This document shows positions 15,711 to 22,622 of a stretch of DNA of 33,055 bases, in pieces (within the stretch, counting starts at the first letter, position 1; the number at the start of each line of letters is the position of its first letter). A model generated the notes under the pieces. That model did not search any database and was not told the DNA's origin. It worked only from the letters and a program-made list of their open reading frames with translations. Origin of the DNA: Nitrospirota bacterium. Its GTDB lineage: Bacteria; Nitrospirota; UBA9217. Position numbers and translations under genes: made by a program. The stretch is taken from NCBI GenBank assembly GCA_035516965.1, contig DATIZR010000050.1:1-33055 (forward strand), given 5' to 3'.

Positions 15711-17024
15711 CTAAACTTTTATGTTCAAGACCGGCAGGCCGAGCCGCTGGCGCTTGTTCTCGCCCTGAAACAGGTTTCCCTTTCTCATGGGCACGTCGCC
15801 CCGTTCGCCTTCGTGCTGGGCCTGCAGTTTCGCGGGCAGGCTCGCGCCGTGCTGCACCGCGTGCTTGCCGTACTTCCGGGAAAGCTTGTCCACGCATGCG
15901 TAGATCCTGGCCATCTTCTCGATCTTTGCGGTGTCGTCAAAGAGCGAGTACTGGGTGCCGGCCTCGGCCGCGAGGCCGCCGAGCACCACGCCGGTCTGGC
16001 GGTAGGGCGTATGGGGCTCGTAGACCTGGCCGAACCCTTCGCGCAGCGAGTCGAACATCTCCGCGGGATAGGCCGTGGGCCGGGAGAGCCTGATCTCCAC
16101 GCCGCTGCTCGTGAAGTCCTGCTTCCGGAGGAACAGGATCAGCCGCGCGGCGGCCAGTTTGTAGCGCCGCGCCTTGATGCAGGCGTTCTCGAGGTTCTTG
16201 GACAGCTGGGCGAACACGAAGGCAGGGTCCTGCGAGGGCGGGGTGAAGGTCCTCGCCTTGCTGATGGACTGGTAGTCGTTCTTGGTCTCCGTGACCACGG
16301 GGTAGACGCTCCTGCCGTTCAGCTCGTGCCAGACCTCGCGATAGGGCTTGGAGAGGTACTGCTCGAGGAACCGTTCGTCCCTGCGCGCGAACTGGAGCGC
16401 CGTCACGATCCCGTGCTTGTTCAGGAAGGCCGCGGTGTTCGGGCCGATGCCCCAGACCTTGCCCACGGGAAGGTTCTCGAGATAGCGGTGGATGTCCCTT
16501 CCCGGGATCATGGTGAGGCCGTCCGGCTTCTTGTGCTTCGATCCGATCTTCGCCAGGACCTTGGAGAGACTCACCCCGGCGGACACGGTGATGCCCAGCT
16601 CCTGTTTGATGGCCGCTCGCATCTTCTCCGCGATCGTCTCATAAGGACCGTGGAAGCTCCTGCGGAGCCCGGTGAGGTCCACGAAGGCCTCGTCGATGGA
16701 ATACTCCTCCACGTCCGGGGAGAAGCGGCGCAGGATCTCGAACATCCTGACCGAGAAGAGGCTGTACGTCTCGTAGTCCGAGGGGAGGATGACGGCGTCG
16801 GGGCAGATCTTCTTCACGTCCGACAGCCTCACCCCGCGCTGCACGCCGCGCGCCTTGGCCTCGTAGCTCGCGGCAGCCACGATGCCGCGCTCCCTGCCGG
16901 TGATCACCGGCCTGCCCCTGAGCTCGGGGTGGATCGCCTGCTCGCAGGACGCGAAGAAGGCGTCGGCGTCGATATGCATGATGGCCCGGGGCCAGGAGGA
17001 GATGGTGAGGGGCTGGTTGTCCAT
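15711..17024 (-). CDS. dinB: Y-family DNA polymerase (Pol IV/DinB type), probable partner of UmuD
   Basis: A 437-residue translesion DNA polymerase. Palm carboxylates are in HIDADAFF (Asp19, Asp21) and YSIDEAF (Asp111, Glu112). VWGIGPNTAAFL near residue 190 is the helix-hairpin-helix thumb, and the little-finger domain follows. QYSLFD at 358-363 is a good beta-clamp-binding motif. About 70 basic residues after it are extra to E. coli DinB (351). The DADAFF and YSIDEAF sequences are DinB-like rather than UmuC-like, yet in many bacteria such a gene directly follows a umuD gene. Here umuD lies 9.8 kb upstream on the same strand, with the cassette array between. No SOS box is seen directly upstream of dinB. 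The ATG has only a weak ribosome site. Confidence 0.92.
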   Translation of the reverse strand: MDNQPLTISSWPRAIMHIDADAFFASCEQAIHPELRGRPVITGRERGIVAAASYEAKARGVQRGVRLSDVKKICPDAVILPSDYETYSLFSVRMFEILRRFSPDVEEYSIDEAFVDLTGLRRSFHGPYETIAEKMRAAIKQELGITVSAGVSLSKVLAKIGSKHKKPDGLTMIPGRDIHRYLENLPVGKVWGIGPNTAAFLNKHGIVTALQFARRDERFLEQYLSKPYREVWHELNGRSVYPVVTETKNDYQSISKARTFTPPSQDPAFVFAQLSKNLENACIKARRYKLAAARLILFLRKQDFTSSGVEIRLSRPTAYPAEMFDSLREGFGQVYEPHTPYRQTGVVLGGLAAEAGTQYSLFDDTAKIEKMARIYACVDKLSRKYGKHAVQHGASLPAKLQAQHEGERGDVPMRKGNLFQGENKRQRLGLPVLNIKV

Positions 17025-17051
17025 GTTAGGTTCACCGCGAAACGGAAAAGG

Positions 17052-17097
17052 ATGGAACGCAACTGCCTTCTGTCCGAGTTAGCTTGCCTCGTTATGT
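17052..17097 (-). repeat. Probable degenerate terminal attC site
   Basis: GTTATGT (17091-17097) overlaps the methyltransferase stop codon exactly as GTTAGCC and GTTAGAA do in attC sites at 17743 and 21520, and is identical to the end of the 22563-22621 site. To the left an AACG pairs with CGTT, and CAA with TTG, but the rest of the stem is poor and a clear opposite core is lacking. This would be the decayed last attC of the array, only 28 bases from the dinB start. Confidence 0.45.
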
Positions 17098-17676
17098 GTC
17101 TAGAGGGCCCTTTTTCCCGACTACCAAAAAATGCTTTTGTAATTCATTATAAATATTTATGTCTTTAAATCCCACCTTTGCCATTTGTTCCTTCACTTTT
17201 TCGGGCAAACATCTGATCTTTGTAGGAGGCCCTTCAGGCATATCTTTCTTTTTCCAATCGACAATAAAGAATTTTCCACCAGGTTTCAAAATTCTATAAG
17301 CTTCTCCAACTGACAGAGATGGGTTATCTAATTCATGATGCAGGTTGATCATGAACACCAGGTCTGCAATCCCATCATCAAGTGGCACAGTATGTTCTTC
17401 TGTCTTTACAGGAATAATTTTGGGATACTTCGAAGACACATTTTCCTTTATCCAGTTGATCATTACGTCCGATAAGTCACAAGCATATAATATTGAAGGT
17501 CCGAATTTTTGAAAAAACGCAGCACTAAAAAATGCTGTTCCGGCGCCTATTTCAACAAATACGCCCGGTTCTTCTATATGTAATTTTCCCCAAATATAAT
17601 CAGGAGGGATATCCAACAATCTTTGAGGATCATTCAGTTTCTGCAATTTATTGGGATCAAATTTTTTTTCATTCAT
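17092..17676 (-). CDS. Cassette gene: class I SAM-dependent methyltransferase (UbiE-like)
   Basis: A 194-residue protein with the Rossmann methyltransferase signature: motif I FVEIGAGTAFFS (residues about 40-51), an acidic CDLSDVM after strand 2, DLVFMINLHHELD (motif IV region), and RILKPGGKFFIVDWKKKD (motif VI). It resembles Methyltransf_11/UbiE-type small-molecule methyltransferases; the substrate is unknown. GC content is clearly lower than in neighbouring dinB. It is the last cassette of the array in transcription order. Its start is 10 bases from the preceding attC (17687-17743), and its stop overlaps the decayed terminal site. Confidence 0.83.
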   Translation of the reverse strand: MNEKKFDPNKLQKLNDPQRLLDIPPDYIWGKLHIEEPGVFVEIGAGTAFFSAAFFQKFGPSILYACDLSDVMINWIKENVSSKYPKIIPVKTEEHTVPLDDGIADLVFMINLHHELDNPSLSVGEAYRILKPGGKFFIVDWKKKDMPEGPPTKIRCLPEKVKEQMAKVGFKDINIYNELQKHFLVVGKKGPLDT

Positions 17677-17686
17677 AGCAAGACCT

Positions 17687-17743
17687 TTCTAACGACGAGT
17701 TCACACGCCGCGAAGCGGCGTCGGCTTGAATGAATTGTTAGCC
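17687..17743 (-). repeat. attC recombination site 1 (57 bp)
   Basis: Ends TTCTAAC and GTTAGCC fit the RYYYAAC/GTTRRRY core sites. The centre ACGCCGC-GAAG-CGGCGT is a strong hairpin, and AACGACGAGTTCA pairs partly with TTGAATGAATTGTT. The right core overlaps the stop codon of the reductase gene, the normal place for the attC of that cassette. Confidence 0.88.
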
Positions 17744-18298
17744 GCATTCGCGCCGGTAGTGCATGGCGACCGCGCCGTTGCGGAGCGGCTTCGCCGAGAT
17801 CAACTCGAGCCGTCGCGTGCTGGGCAGCCCGCTCTGGTACAGGGTCGGGCCGTGGCCGGCGATCCTAGGGTGGACGAGGAACATGTACTCGTCGATCAAA
17901 TCCAGCCGATCTAGCTCGGTCGCGAGCTTGCCGCTACCAAGGAGCACACCGGCCGGAGTCGCGTCCTTCAGTTTCTGCACCCCCGTGCGAAGGTCGCCGG
18001 CGATGTGGTGGGTATTGGTCCACGGAAAGTCCTTTCGCGTCGACGACACCACGTACTTCGGCTTAGTCTCCAGCTTGACCGCCCACTCACGGATCGCCGG
18101 CGGTGCCTCCACGTCGCCTCGGGCGACCGCCGGCCAGTAGCTCTCCATCATCTCGTAGGTAACGCGGCCCCACAGCATCGCCCCGCCTTCGTCCATGAGG
18201 CGGATGAAGAAGGCGTGTGTCTCGTCGTCGGCGATCCCTTCCCGGTGGTCGACGCAACCGTCGAGGGTGACGTTGATGCTGAAGGTCAAAAGTCCCAT
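17738..18298 (-). CDS. Cassette gene: dihydrofolate reductase / RibD C-terminal family protein
   Basis: A 186-residue protein of the RibD_C/DHFR-like fold (PF01872). The N-terminus LLTFSINVTLDGCVDH is the family's first strand and loop. GAMLWGRVTYEMM, KYVVSSTRKDFPW, GVLLGSGKLATELDRLDLIDEYMFLVHP and the C-terminal strand follow in order. Such proteins bind NADPH, but most are not true folate reductases, and a trimethoprim-resistance role should not be assumed. ATG 18298 has an AGAGGA ribosome site; the frame stays open to 18436 but that extension lacks support. High GC sets it apart from the AT-rich cassettes, suggesting a different source. The leader of about 240 bases to the next attC is unusually long. 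Confidence 0.85.
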   Translation of the reverse strand: MGLLTFSINVTLDGCVDHREGIADDETHAFFIRLMDEGGAMLWGRVTYEMMESYWPAVARGDVEAPPAIREWAVKLETKPKYVVSSTRKDFPWTNTHHIAGDLRTGVQKLKDATPAGVLLGSGKLATELDRLDLIDEYMFLVHPRIAGHGPTLYQSGLPSTRRLELISAKPLRNGAVAMHYRRECG

Positions 18299-18318
18299 GG
18301 CTGTGAATTCCTCTTGGC

Positions 18319-18379
18319 GGCTAACGAGTCTGTAGATTAAGTACCTTTTCAAACCCCAACGCACCAGGCGTCGTTTAAC
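18319..18379 (-). repeat. Possible decayed attC in the long leader of the reductase cassette
   Basis: GGCTAAC (18319-18325) followed by GAGTC, and GTTTAAC (18373-18379), stand 61 bases apart, the length of neighbouring attC sites. The interior shows no convincing stem. If real, it implies a gene-less or eroded cassette between 18325 and 18540. Confidence 0.25.
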
Positions 18380-18539
18380 GCGATTAAACTTCAGAAATGT
18401 CTCTCGATGATGGCCGGGCGATAGGGATCCCGTCATTCAGGCTCAGAACCATCGTCAGTGCTATTCCAATTATCATCAGTGTAATTACGTTGCTGCTCTT
18501 AAGGGGTTAAAATGAGCCCTTTTAGGGGTTTTCCTACAG

Positions 18540-18617
18540 GCTCAACGTGTAGCTGAGGGGCGCGCCGTAGGCGCGTCCCATCCCCCGAAGGGGGCGAACT
18601 CGAGCGGAGGGTTAGAC
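18540..18617 (-). repeat. attC recombination site 2 (78 bp)
   Basis: Perfect core sites GCTCAAC (18540-18546) and GTTAGAC (18611-18617). The interior has two hairpin tips, GGCGCGCC-GTAG-GCGCGTCC and CCCCC-GAAG-GGGG, which makes it longer than the other sites. It lies just after the VOC gene's stop. Confidence 0.8.
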
Positions 18618-18633
18618 GCTAACGCCTGAATTC

Positions 18634-19221
18634 TCATTGCTTACGATCCATAGGGTTCTCTCGGGAGGTCTGCTGCCCGAGCTGCTGGGCAAGCCCGATG
18701 AGAATTCCTTCTGGACCCCGGATGTAGCAGAGCCGGTAGATGTTTTCGTAATTGACAACTTCATCGACCAACGTCGCACCGAGCTTGCTGAGCCGGGCGA
18801 GGGTGTCGTCGATGTCCTCAACGGTGAACATTATTCGCTGGTATCCCAGCGAGTTCACGGGAGCTGTGCGGTGGTCGGACTCGATGGCGGGGGCGTCGAA
18901 GCGCGAGAGCTCGATGCGGCTGTGGCCGTCAGGGGTACGCATTATGGCGATCTCGACACGCTGGCCGCGCACTCCGGTAACGCGGCCGGCCCATTCACCA
19001 TCGATGGGCATGCGGCCTTCGAGGGTAAGGCCGAGTTCAGTGAAAAACTGAATTGCAGCATCGATGTCTTTCAACACGATGCCGACGTTGTCCATACGTT
19101 TTACTTTCATGATGTCTCCTTGGTGTCCAACAGACGTCGGGACGGCCTCCATTTTTGGGGGCGGCATTGATGCACAGCCGGAAGTGAGTAGTACAAGCAG
19201 AATTGCATATACGTCCTTCAC
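18634..19221 (-). CDS. Cassette gene: VOC/glyoxalase-fold protein, possibly made as a lipoprotein
   Basis: The conserved part begins at MKVKRMDNVGIVLKDIDAAIQFF and holds two VOC (PF00903) beta-alpha-beta-beta-beta modules: NVGIVLKD...FFTELGL...EWAGRV...VEIAIM, then GYQRIMFTVEDIDDTLARL...YIRGPEGILIGLAQ. VOC proteins include lyases, dioxygenases and antibiotic-binding resistance proteins; this type is unassigned. Two starts are plausible. ATG 19110 has an excellent AAGGAG and gives the standard 158-residue VOC. GTG 19221 has AGGAG, lies only 20 bases from the attC as cassette genes normally do, and adds a signal with a lipobox (LLTSGC). Both forms could be made. High GC. Confidence 0.82.
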   Translation of the reverse strand: MKDVYAILLVLLTSGCASMPPPKMEAVPTSVGHQGDIMKVKRMDNVGIVLKDIDAAIQFFTELGLTLEGRMPIDGEWAGRVTGVRGQRVEIAIMRTPDGHSRIELSRFDAPAIESDHRTAPVNSLGYQRIMFTVEDIDDTLARLSKLGATLVDEVVNYENIYRLCYIRGPEGILIGLAQQLGQQTSRENPMDRKQ

Positions 19222-19241
19222 GAGCGCTCCTGATTACTGGC

Positions 19242-19299
19242 GTCTAACACGCGGGTGAGGAGCGTGCTGTTCGCGACTCACTCGACCCGCAGGTTAAAA
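19242..19299 (-). repeat. attC recombination site 3 (58 bp)
   Basis: Core sites GTCTAAC (19242-19248) and GTTAAAA (19293-19299). ACGCGGGTGAG pairs with CTCACTCGACCCGC, with one extra-helical interruption. It lies downstream of the split lipoprotein cassette genes. Confidence 0.8.
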
Positions 19300-19316
19300 T
19301 GACGCCTTCTCATGGA

Positions 19317-19676
19317 TCACTTCGAAACCGAAACCTCAGCGGCAGTATTTATTTTATACGGGTCATACATGCCGTTATTAAAATCACGGGAAAAATCATG
19401 TAGAAAGTTCATATACAAACGTTCGTGGTATTTTTTCGTAGTGGCGACCTCATTATGCTCGGATCTTAGAAACAGCATTGATAAATGAACCCATAAGTCA
19501 GCGTGTTCATGGTAGACGTACTCTTTAATGATTTCAGAATTATTTTTTATTTGTATTTTAGACGTAACGTTATCACGCGCATACCCCGGTATAATTCCAA
19601 GAGTTAATTCAGAAATCCCGACACTAAGTAGGGCAAGCGGATGGTAAGCTATTTTTAAATCCGTGAGCTCCTTCAT
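19317..19676 (-). CDS. Cassette gene: hypothetical protein, probable second half of a split lipoprotein
   Basis: 119 residues with no signal peptide and no recognised domain. HPLALLSVGISELTLGIIPGYARD resembles segments near the middle of small exported lipoproteins. Its ATG overlaps the upstream stop in an ATGA arrangement. The upstream frame ends a few codons after a run of seven A. One extra A (or a -1 slip) there would read ...DDKKNLHMKELTDL and join the two into a single protein of about 235 residues. So this is either a translationally coupled gene or the C-terminal half of a frameshifted one; I favour the second. Confidence 0.6.
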   Translation of the reverse strand: MKELTDLKIAYHPLALLSVGISELTLGIIPGYARDNVTSKIQIKNNSEIIKEYVYHEHADLWVHLSMLFLRSEHNEVATTKKYHERLYMNFLHDFSRDFNNGMYDPYKINTAAEVSVSK

Positions 19677-20014
19677 ATGAAGATTTTTTTATCATCAGCG
19701 TTCGGAGTACAGTCTCTCCGAAAAAATCCGCTTTTTTCGAGCATCTCGTATATCGGATCACTCAATTCATGACACGTTTTATCGCAATCCTTATAATTCA
19801 CTATTAGACACGCTCTTTTCTCTAGGGGAGGAGCAGGCGGGAGATCCGCCATGGTATATACAGGAAGATCATTGCCCAGAAAAGTCGCGCAGCCGCTAAG
19901 ACTTATAGCAAGTAAAAGAAACGAAAGCGAGAGCCGAATCCAGGAGAAAAAATGATCGGGCATGGTATTTGCCAAAGAAAATAGGTCAGGTATGAAGCGA
20001 GTATCATTTCGCAT
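19673..20014 (-). CDS. Cassette gene: lipoprotein, N-terminal half
   Basis: 113 residues from ATG 20014, which follows AAGGAAG at about 9 bases. The frame is open up to 20077, but that part runs into the attC and cannot belong to the gene. Residues about 22-40 are hydrophobic (LSLSFLLLAISLSGC) and end in a lipobox, so the mature protein begins at the lipid-modified Cys. A short region with several Cys (NYKDCDKTCHEL, RRDC) follows. The frame stops just after a run of seven A (19690-19684), where the downstream frame begins. No family recognised. Confidence 0.65.
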   Translation of the reverse strand: MRNDTRFIPDLFSLANTMPDHFFSWIRLSLSFLLLAISLSGCATFLGNDLPVYTMADLPPAPPLEKRACLIVNYKDCDKTCHELSDPIYEMLEKSGFFRRDCTPNADDKKIFI

Positions 20015-20050
20015 ATATAGTTCTTCCTTATCTCCTGTTTCCCTTGTCAA

Positions 20051-20110
20051 GGTTAACACGAGCCTGACGCGCCGCATTCTAGCGCGTCGCCGTCGAGGCG
20101 ATTGTTAGTC
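20051..20110 (-). repeat. attC recombination site 4 (60 bp)
   Basis: GGTTAAC (20051-20057) and GTTAGTC (20104-20110) bracket a strong hairpin GACGCGC-CGCATTCTA-GCGCGTC. The interior resembles sites 5 and 6. It lies 8 bases past the stop of the methyltransferase gene it belongs to. Confidence 0.87.
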
Positions 20111-20118
20111 TTTTCAGG

Positions 20119-20868
20119 CTATGATTTCCGCGCCCACACAGAAAACGCAAGATCACTGATAAAAACAGAACTCTCTGGTCTTTCATCTTTCAATCGTTGC
20201 TCAAGTGTTTCAATACCAATTTCAGCTTCAGTAGCTATACCTTGCGCGACGATTCTCGGTAATATGGCTCGCACCACCGTCGCTAATGGATAATGTAATT
20301 TTTGACCCTGAATGATGGCCTCTGCTTTAACGTTTTCAACAACAAAGCCGCTTTCCTTAAGAACTCTGGGCAATTCAAAACCCATATGGAGATTTCCACC
20401 TTCCCTCTCAACAGTACGCCATATCCACTCGTTTACTTTTTCATGCAGGGGAAGGACTTCAATTCGTCCAGGTGTAATTGTTGCATCGCTTTCTTGAAAT
20501 GCAACCACACCGCCGCTTTTGACCATGCTTGATATATTTTTTAATGCTAATACCGGGTTTTGCAAATACATAAGAACACGCCTGCCAAAAACAGCGTCGA
20601 AGATGCCGAGGCCAGTCAACTGATTGGAAATGTCTGCTTTAAGAAATTTCAAGTTAGAGATGCTGTTTTCTTTCGCTCGACTTTTAGCCATTTCAAGAGC
20701 TTTATCATTGATATCTATGCCGACAACTTCTCCTTCCGGGCCAACTGCGTCCAAAAGGAGAAAAGATACGAGTCCATTGCCGCAGCCGATATCGAGGACA
20801 CGCATTCCTCTTGCGATACCCGCACTTGAAATTAGTCGTGCAGTTATAGAATTCTCATCTTCCGCCAT
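20119..20868 (-). CDS. Cassette gene: class I SAM-dependent methyltransferase
   Basis: A 249-residue protein. Motif I is RVLDIGCGNGLVSF (residues about 24-37), with VVGIDINDKALEMA after it, LKFLKADIS (motif III region), FDAVFGRRVLMYL, and SMVKSGGVVAFQESD. The C-terminal 80 residues resemble the substrate-side region of ubiquinone/menaquinone-type and small-molecule methyltransferases. Substrate unknown; methyltransferases are common cargo in integron cassettes. The start is about 30 bases from the next attC. GC is moderate, lower than the flanking chromosome. Distinct in sequence from the methyltransferase at 17092. Confidence 0.85.
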   Translation of the reverse strand: MAEDENSITARLISSAGIARGMRVLDIGCGNGLVSFLLLDAVGPEGEVVGIDINDKALEMAKSRAKENSISNLKFLKADISNQLTGLGIFDAVFGRRVLMYLQNPVLALKNISSMVKSGGVVAFQESDATITPGRIEVLPLHEKVNEWIWRTVEREGGNLHMGFELPRVLKESGFVVENVKAEAIIQGQKLHYPLATVVRAILPRIVAQGIATEAEIGIETLEQRLKDERPESSVFISDLAFSVWARKS

Positions 20869-20899
20869 ATTTCATCTCGAATGCTGGATTCATTGTGGA

Positions 20900-20959
20900 G
20901 GCTAACAAGCCGGTCACGCGCCGCCTTCTGGCGCGACGCTGTGGACCGGCAGGTTGGTT
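20900..20959 (-). repeat. attC recombination site 5 (60 bp)
   Basis: GGCTAAC (20900-20906) and GTTGGTT (20953-20959) flank CACGCGCCGCCTTCTGGCGC and a GCTGTGGACCGG arm. The interior is almost identical to site 6. Confidence 0.9.
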
Positions 20960-20964
20960 CTTGC

Positions 20965-21447
20965 TTACGATTTAGACTGGCGATATCTCAGGTGTTTTCC
21001 GAGGCCATTCTCAACTGGTCGCCATGCAATTGACTCGGCAGTGACCTCAATATCGGATTCCGTGTAAGGTTTCTTTTGAATTGAGACCCAGCTGTTTGGC
21101 GGTCCTGTTAATGGTCCACCCATGAAATTCAAGGCAAGACGATATGTCTTTCCATCAGTCGTTATGTTGCCGCCCGCTAAGATTGAATCGCAATTGTCAG
21201 GCGTCGGATTGACTCTAATTCCAGTCACGCGTTCGCATTTGATTTCAATTGCTGGTAATGACCGATTCTGCCCTTGCAGGAAAAGAAGCGCAGATGTGTC
21301 AAGATGGCCAGGACAGCTCATTGCAAGATTCTCTGCAACATATGTTTCTGTTGCGATAGAAACTTCTCGCAGGCAGGCATCATGAAACCCTGCAAATTCG
21401 TGAAGCAGTCTATCAATTGATGATTGCGAATCTATACTAATCCACAT
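20965..21447 (-). CDS. Cassette gene: hypothetical protein with an FHDA-C-LRE motif
   Basis: 160 residues, no signal peptide or membrane segment, mostly predicted beta strands. The N-terminal IDRLLHEFAGFHDACLREVSI is reminiscent of small cassette and immunity-type proteins with a leading helix and an F-H-D pattern, but I do not recognise a named family. The last third contains GPPNSWVSIQKKPYTESDIEV. The stop lies 5 bases from attC 5 and the start 14 bases from attC 6, typical cassette packing. Function unknown. Confidence 0.7.
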   Translation of the reverse strand: MWISIDSQSSIDRLLHEFAGFHDACLREVSIATETYVAENLAMSCPGHLDTSALLFLQGQNRSLPAIEIKCERVTGIRVNPTPDNCDSILAGGNITTDGKTYRLALNFMGGPLTGPPNSWVSIQKKPYTESDIEVTAESIAWRPVENGLGKHLRYRQSKS

Positions 21448-21460
21448 GCTCGCTCCACAA

Positions 21461-21520
21461 AACCAACGCCCGCGTCACGCGCCGCCTTCTGGCGCGTCGC
21501 TGTGGACGCGGTCGTTAGAA
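21461..21520 (-). repeat. attC recombination site 6 (60 bp)
   Basis: AACCAAC (21461-21467) and GTTAGAA (21514-21520) flank CGCGTCACGCGCCGCC-TTCT-GGCGCGTCGCTGTGGACGCG. It shares a near-identical interior with site 5. The right core overlaps the stop codon of the candidate defence gene. Confidence 0.9.
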
Positions 21521-22555
21521 TTCCCTAAGCTTGTCATCGCGCATGGCCGAATATACATGATCGAAATGCCAATCGGCAATACCTTCCAACCCGGTGGCCA
21601 AGTATGTATTAGGAACTTGTATCTTCAAATCTATCAAATAGGCAAAGCGCTCAAGAATTGAGCTCTTCTGAATCACAGTTAAGCTGTCCCACCATGAAAT
21701 TCTTATGGCGTGATTCTCACAGCAGGTAAAAGAAAAACGTAGTAGGGCGTCTTCTATAGACCCACCATTATGGATAAGAGCGGCGAGAGAGCCCATAAAC
21801 TGACTACATATTTTGGAACTTTCCTTGTGCCATGCAAACGTAAATGACCATCCATTATGTACTGGTGCTGTAAAAAAGGTAATAAAACTTAATGGCGCAG
21901 GAAGGTCTAACAAGTCCTGCAGTTTTTGCCCAAGAAAATCATAATCAGGGTACAAGACGCCGGACAATTGAAAGTTCCATTTTGCCTTCGAGATAAAGCA
22001 TACATATTCAAATTGGTCGAAATTGCCGTTTTTGACGTCTTTATCAAAAGTTGTCTTTATACCTTGAAGTCGAGCAAAACTGGCAACTGAGCCTTCATGA
22101 AAATTAGATATAAGCTTTTGAAGGCGCTGCGACATCTTTTCATGATTCAAAAACTTATTGAATGTGCGTACAGCATTTTCTTTAACAAAGTACTCACGGC
22201 ATAAACAGCGATACGCGTATAAGGAAATTTGGACTGCGTTCGGAACTAATAATTTATTGTCGATTAGTCTAAATAACTCATTGTCATGTCGCTGACAGAA
22301 TCCATCAAATGTGGATACCTTATTTACGCCAATCTTAGCAATTTGCGGACGTCCACCAGCCTTCTTCAGTGTTGAAATATTTGAACTGATTCTATAAACA
22401 TGGCCATCTTCTTCTATGAGTCTCAACTGACCACTTTCTTGAATTGAATGAGCGCTGATAATTTTGTTACAGCGATTACCGCTATCATAGTGTAGACAGC
22501 GACCACGACTACGTTGCTTTTTTACTTCCGCCAAATAGCCTTTGAGAAGTGTCAT
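21515..22555 (-). CDS. Cassette gene: HNH-like zinc-motif protein, candidate defence protein
   Basis: 346 residues without signal or membrane segments. The N-terminus has Cys20 and Cys29, then ISAHSIQ with His36, a GHVYR stretch, and FCQRHDNELF with Cys87, His90 and Asp91. This spacing suggests a treble-clef zinc site like that of HNH endonucleases, possibly degenerate. The remaining 250 residues are mixed alpha/beta, with paired cysteines (FTCCENH) near 275, and match no family I can name. Proteins with a similar AHSIQ and C-x2-HD signature occur, as I recall, near phage-defence genes. That link is weak and the function is inferred, not shown. AT-rich compared with the chromosome. The start is 8 bases inside attC 6 and attC 7 boundaries would allow. 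Confidence 0.68.
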   Translation of the reverse strand: MTLLKGYLAEVKKQRSRGRCLHYDSGNRCNKIISAHSIQESGQLRLIEEDGHVYRISSNISTLKKAGGRPQIAKIGVNKVSTFDGFCQRHDNELFRLIDNKLLVPNAVQISLYAYRCLCREYFVKENAVRTFNKFLNHEKMSQRLQKLISNFHEGSVASFARLQGIKTTFDKDVKNGNFDQFEYVCFISKAKWNFQLSGVLYPDYDFLGQKLQDLLDLPAPLSFITFFTAPVHNGWSFTFAWHKESSKICSQFMGSLAALIHNGGSIEDALLRFSFTCCENHAIRISWWDSLTVIQKSSILERFAYLIDLKIQVPNTYLATGLEGIADWHFDHVYSAMRDDKLREF

Positions 22556-22562
22556 ATTGGAA

Positions 22563-22621
22563 AACTAACGCCGAGTTGAGCCCCGCGCTGTAGAGCGCGG
22601 GACTCGAACGACTTGTTATGT
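22563..22621 (-). repeat. attC recombination site 7 (59 bp)
   Basis: AACTAAC (22563-22569) and GTTATGT (22615-22621) flank CCCCGCGCTG-TAGA-GCGCGGG, with GAGTTGAG and CTCGAACGAC outer arms. Interior almost identical to site 9. Confidence 0.92.
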
Positions 22622-22622
22622 C

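Noticed and set aside
15711-17024. Calling this gene umuC
   Set aside because: The DADAFF and SIDEAF motifs and the overall order are DinB-like. UmuC proteins begin with a different conserved N-terminus.
15813-17168. Open frame of 451 codons on the plus strand opposite dinB
   Set aside because: Antisense to a well-supported polymerase gene; its translation is low-complexity, Arg/Leu/Gly-rich and family-less.
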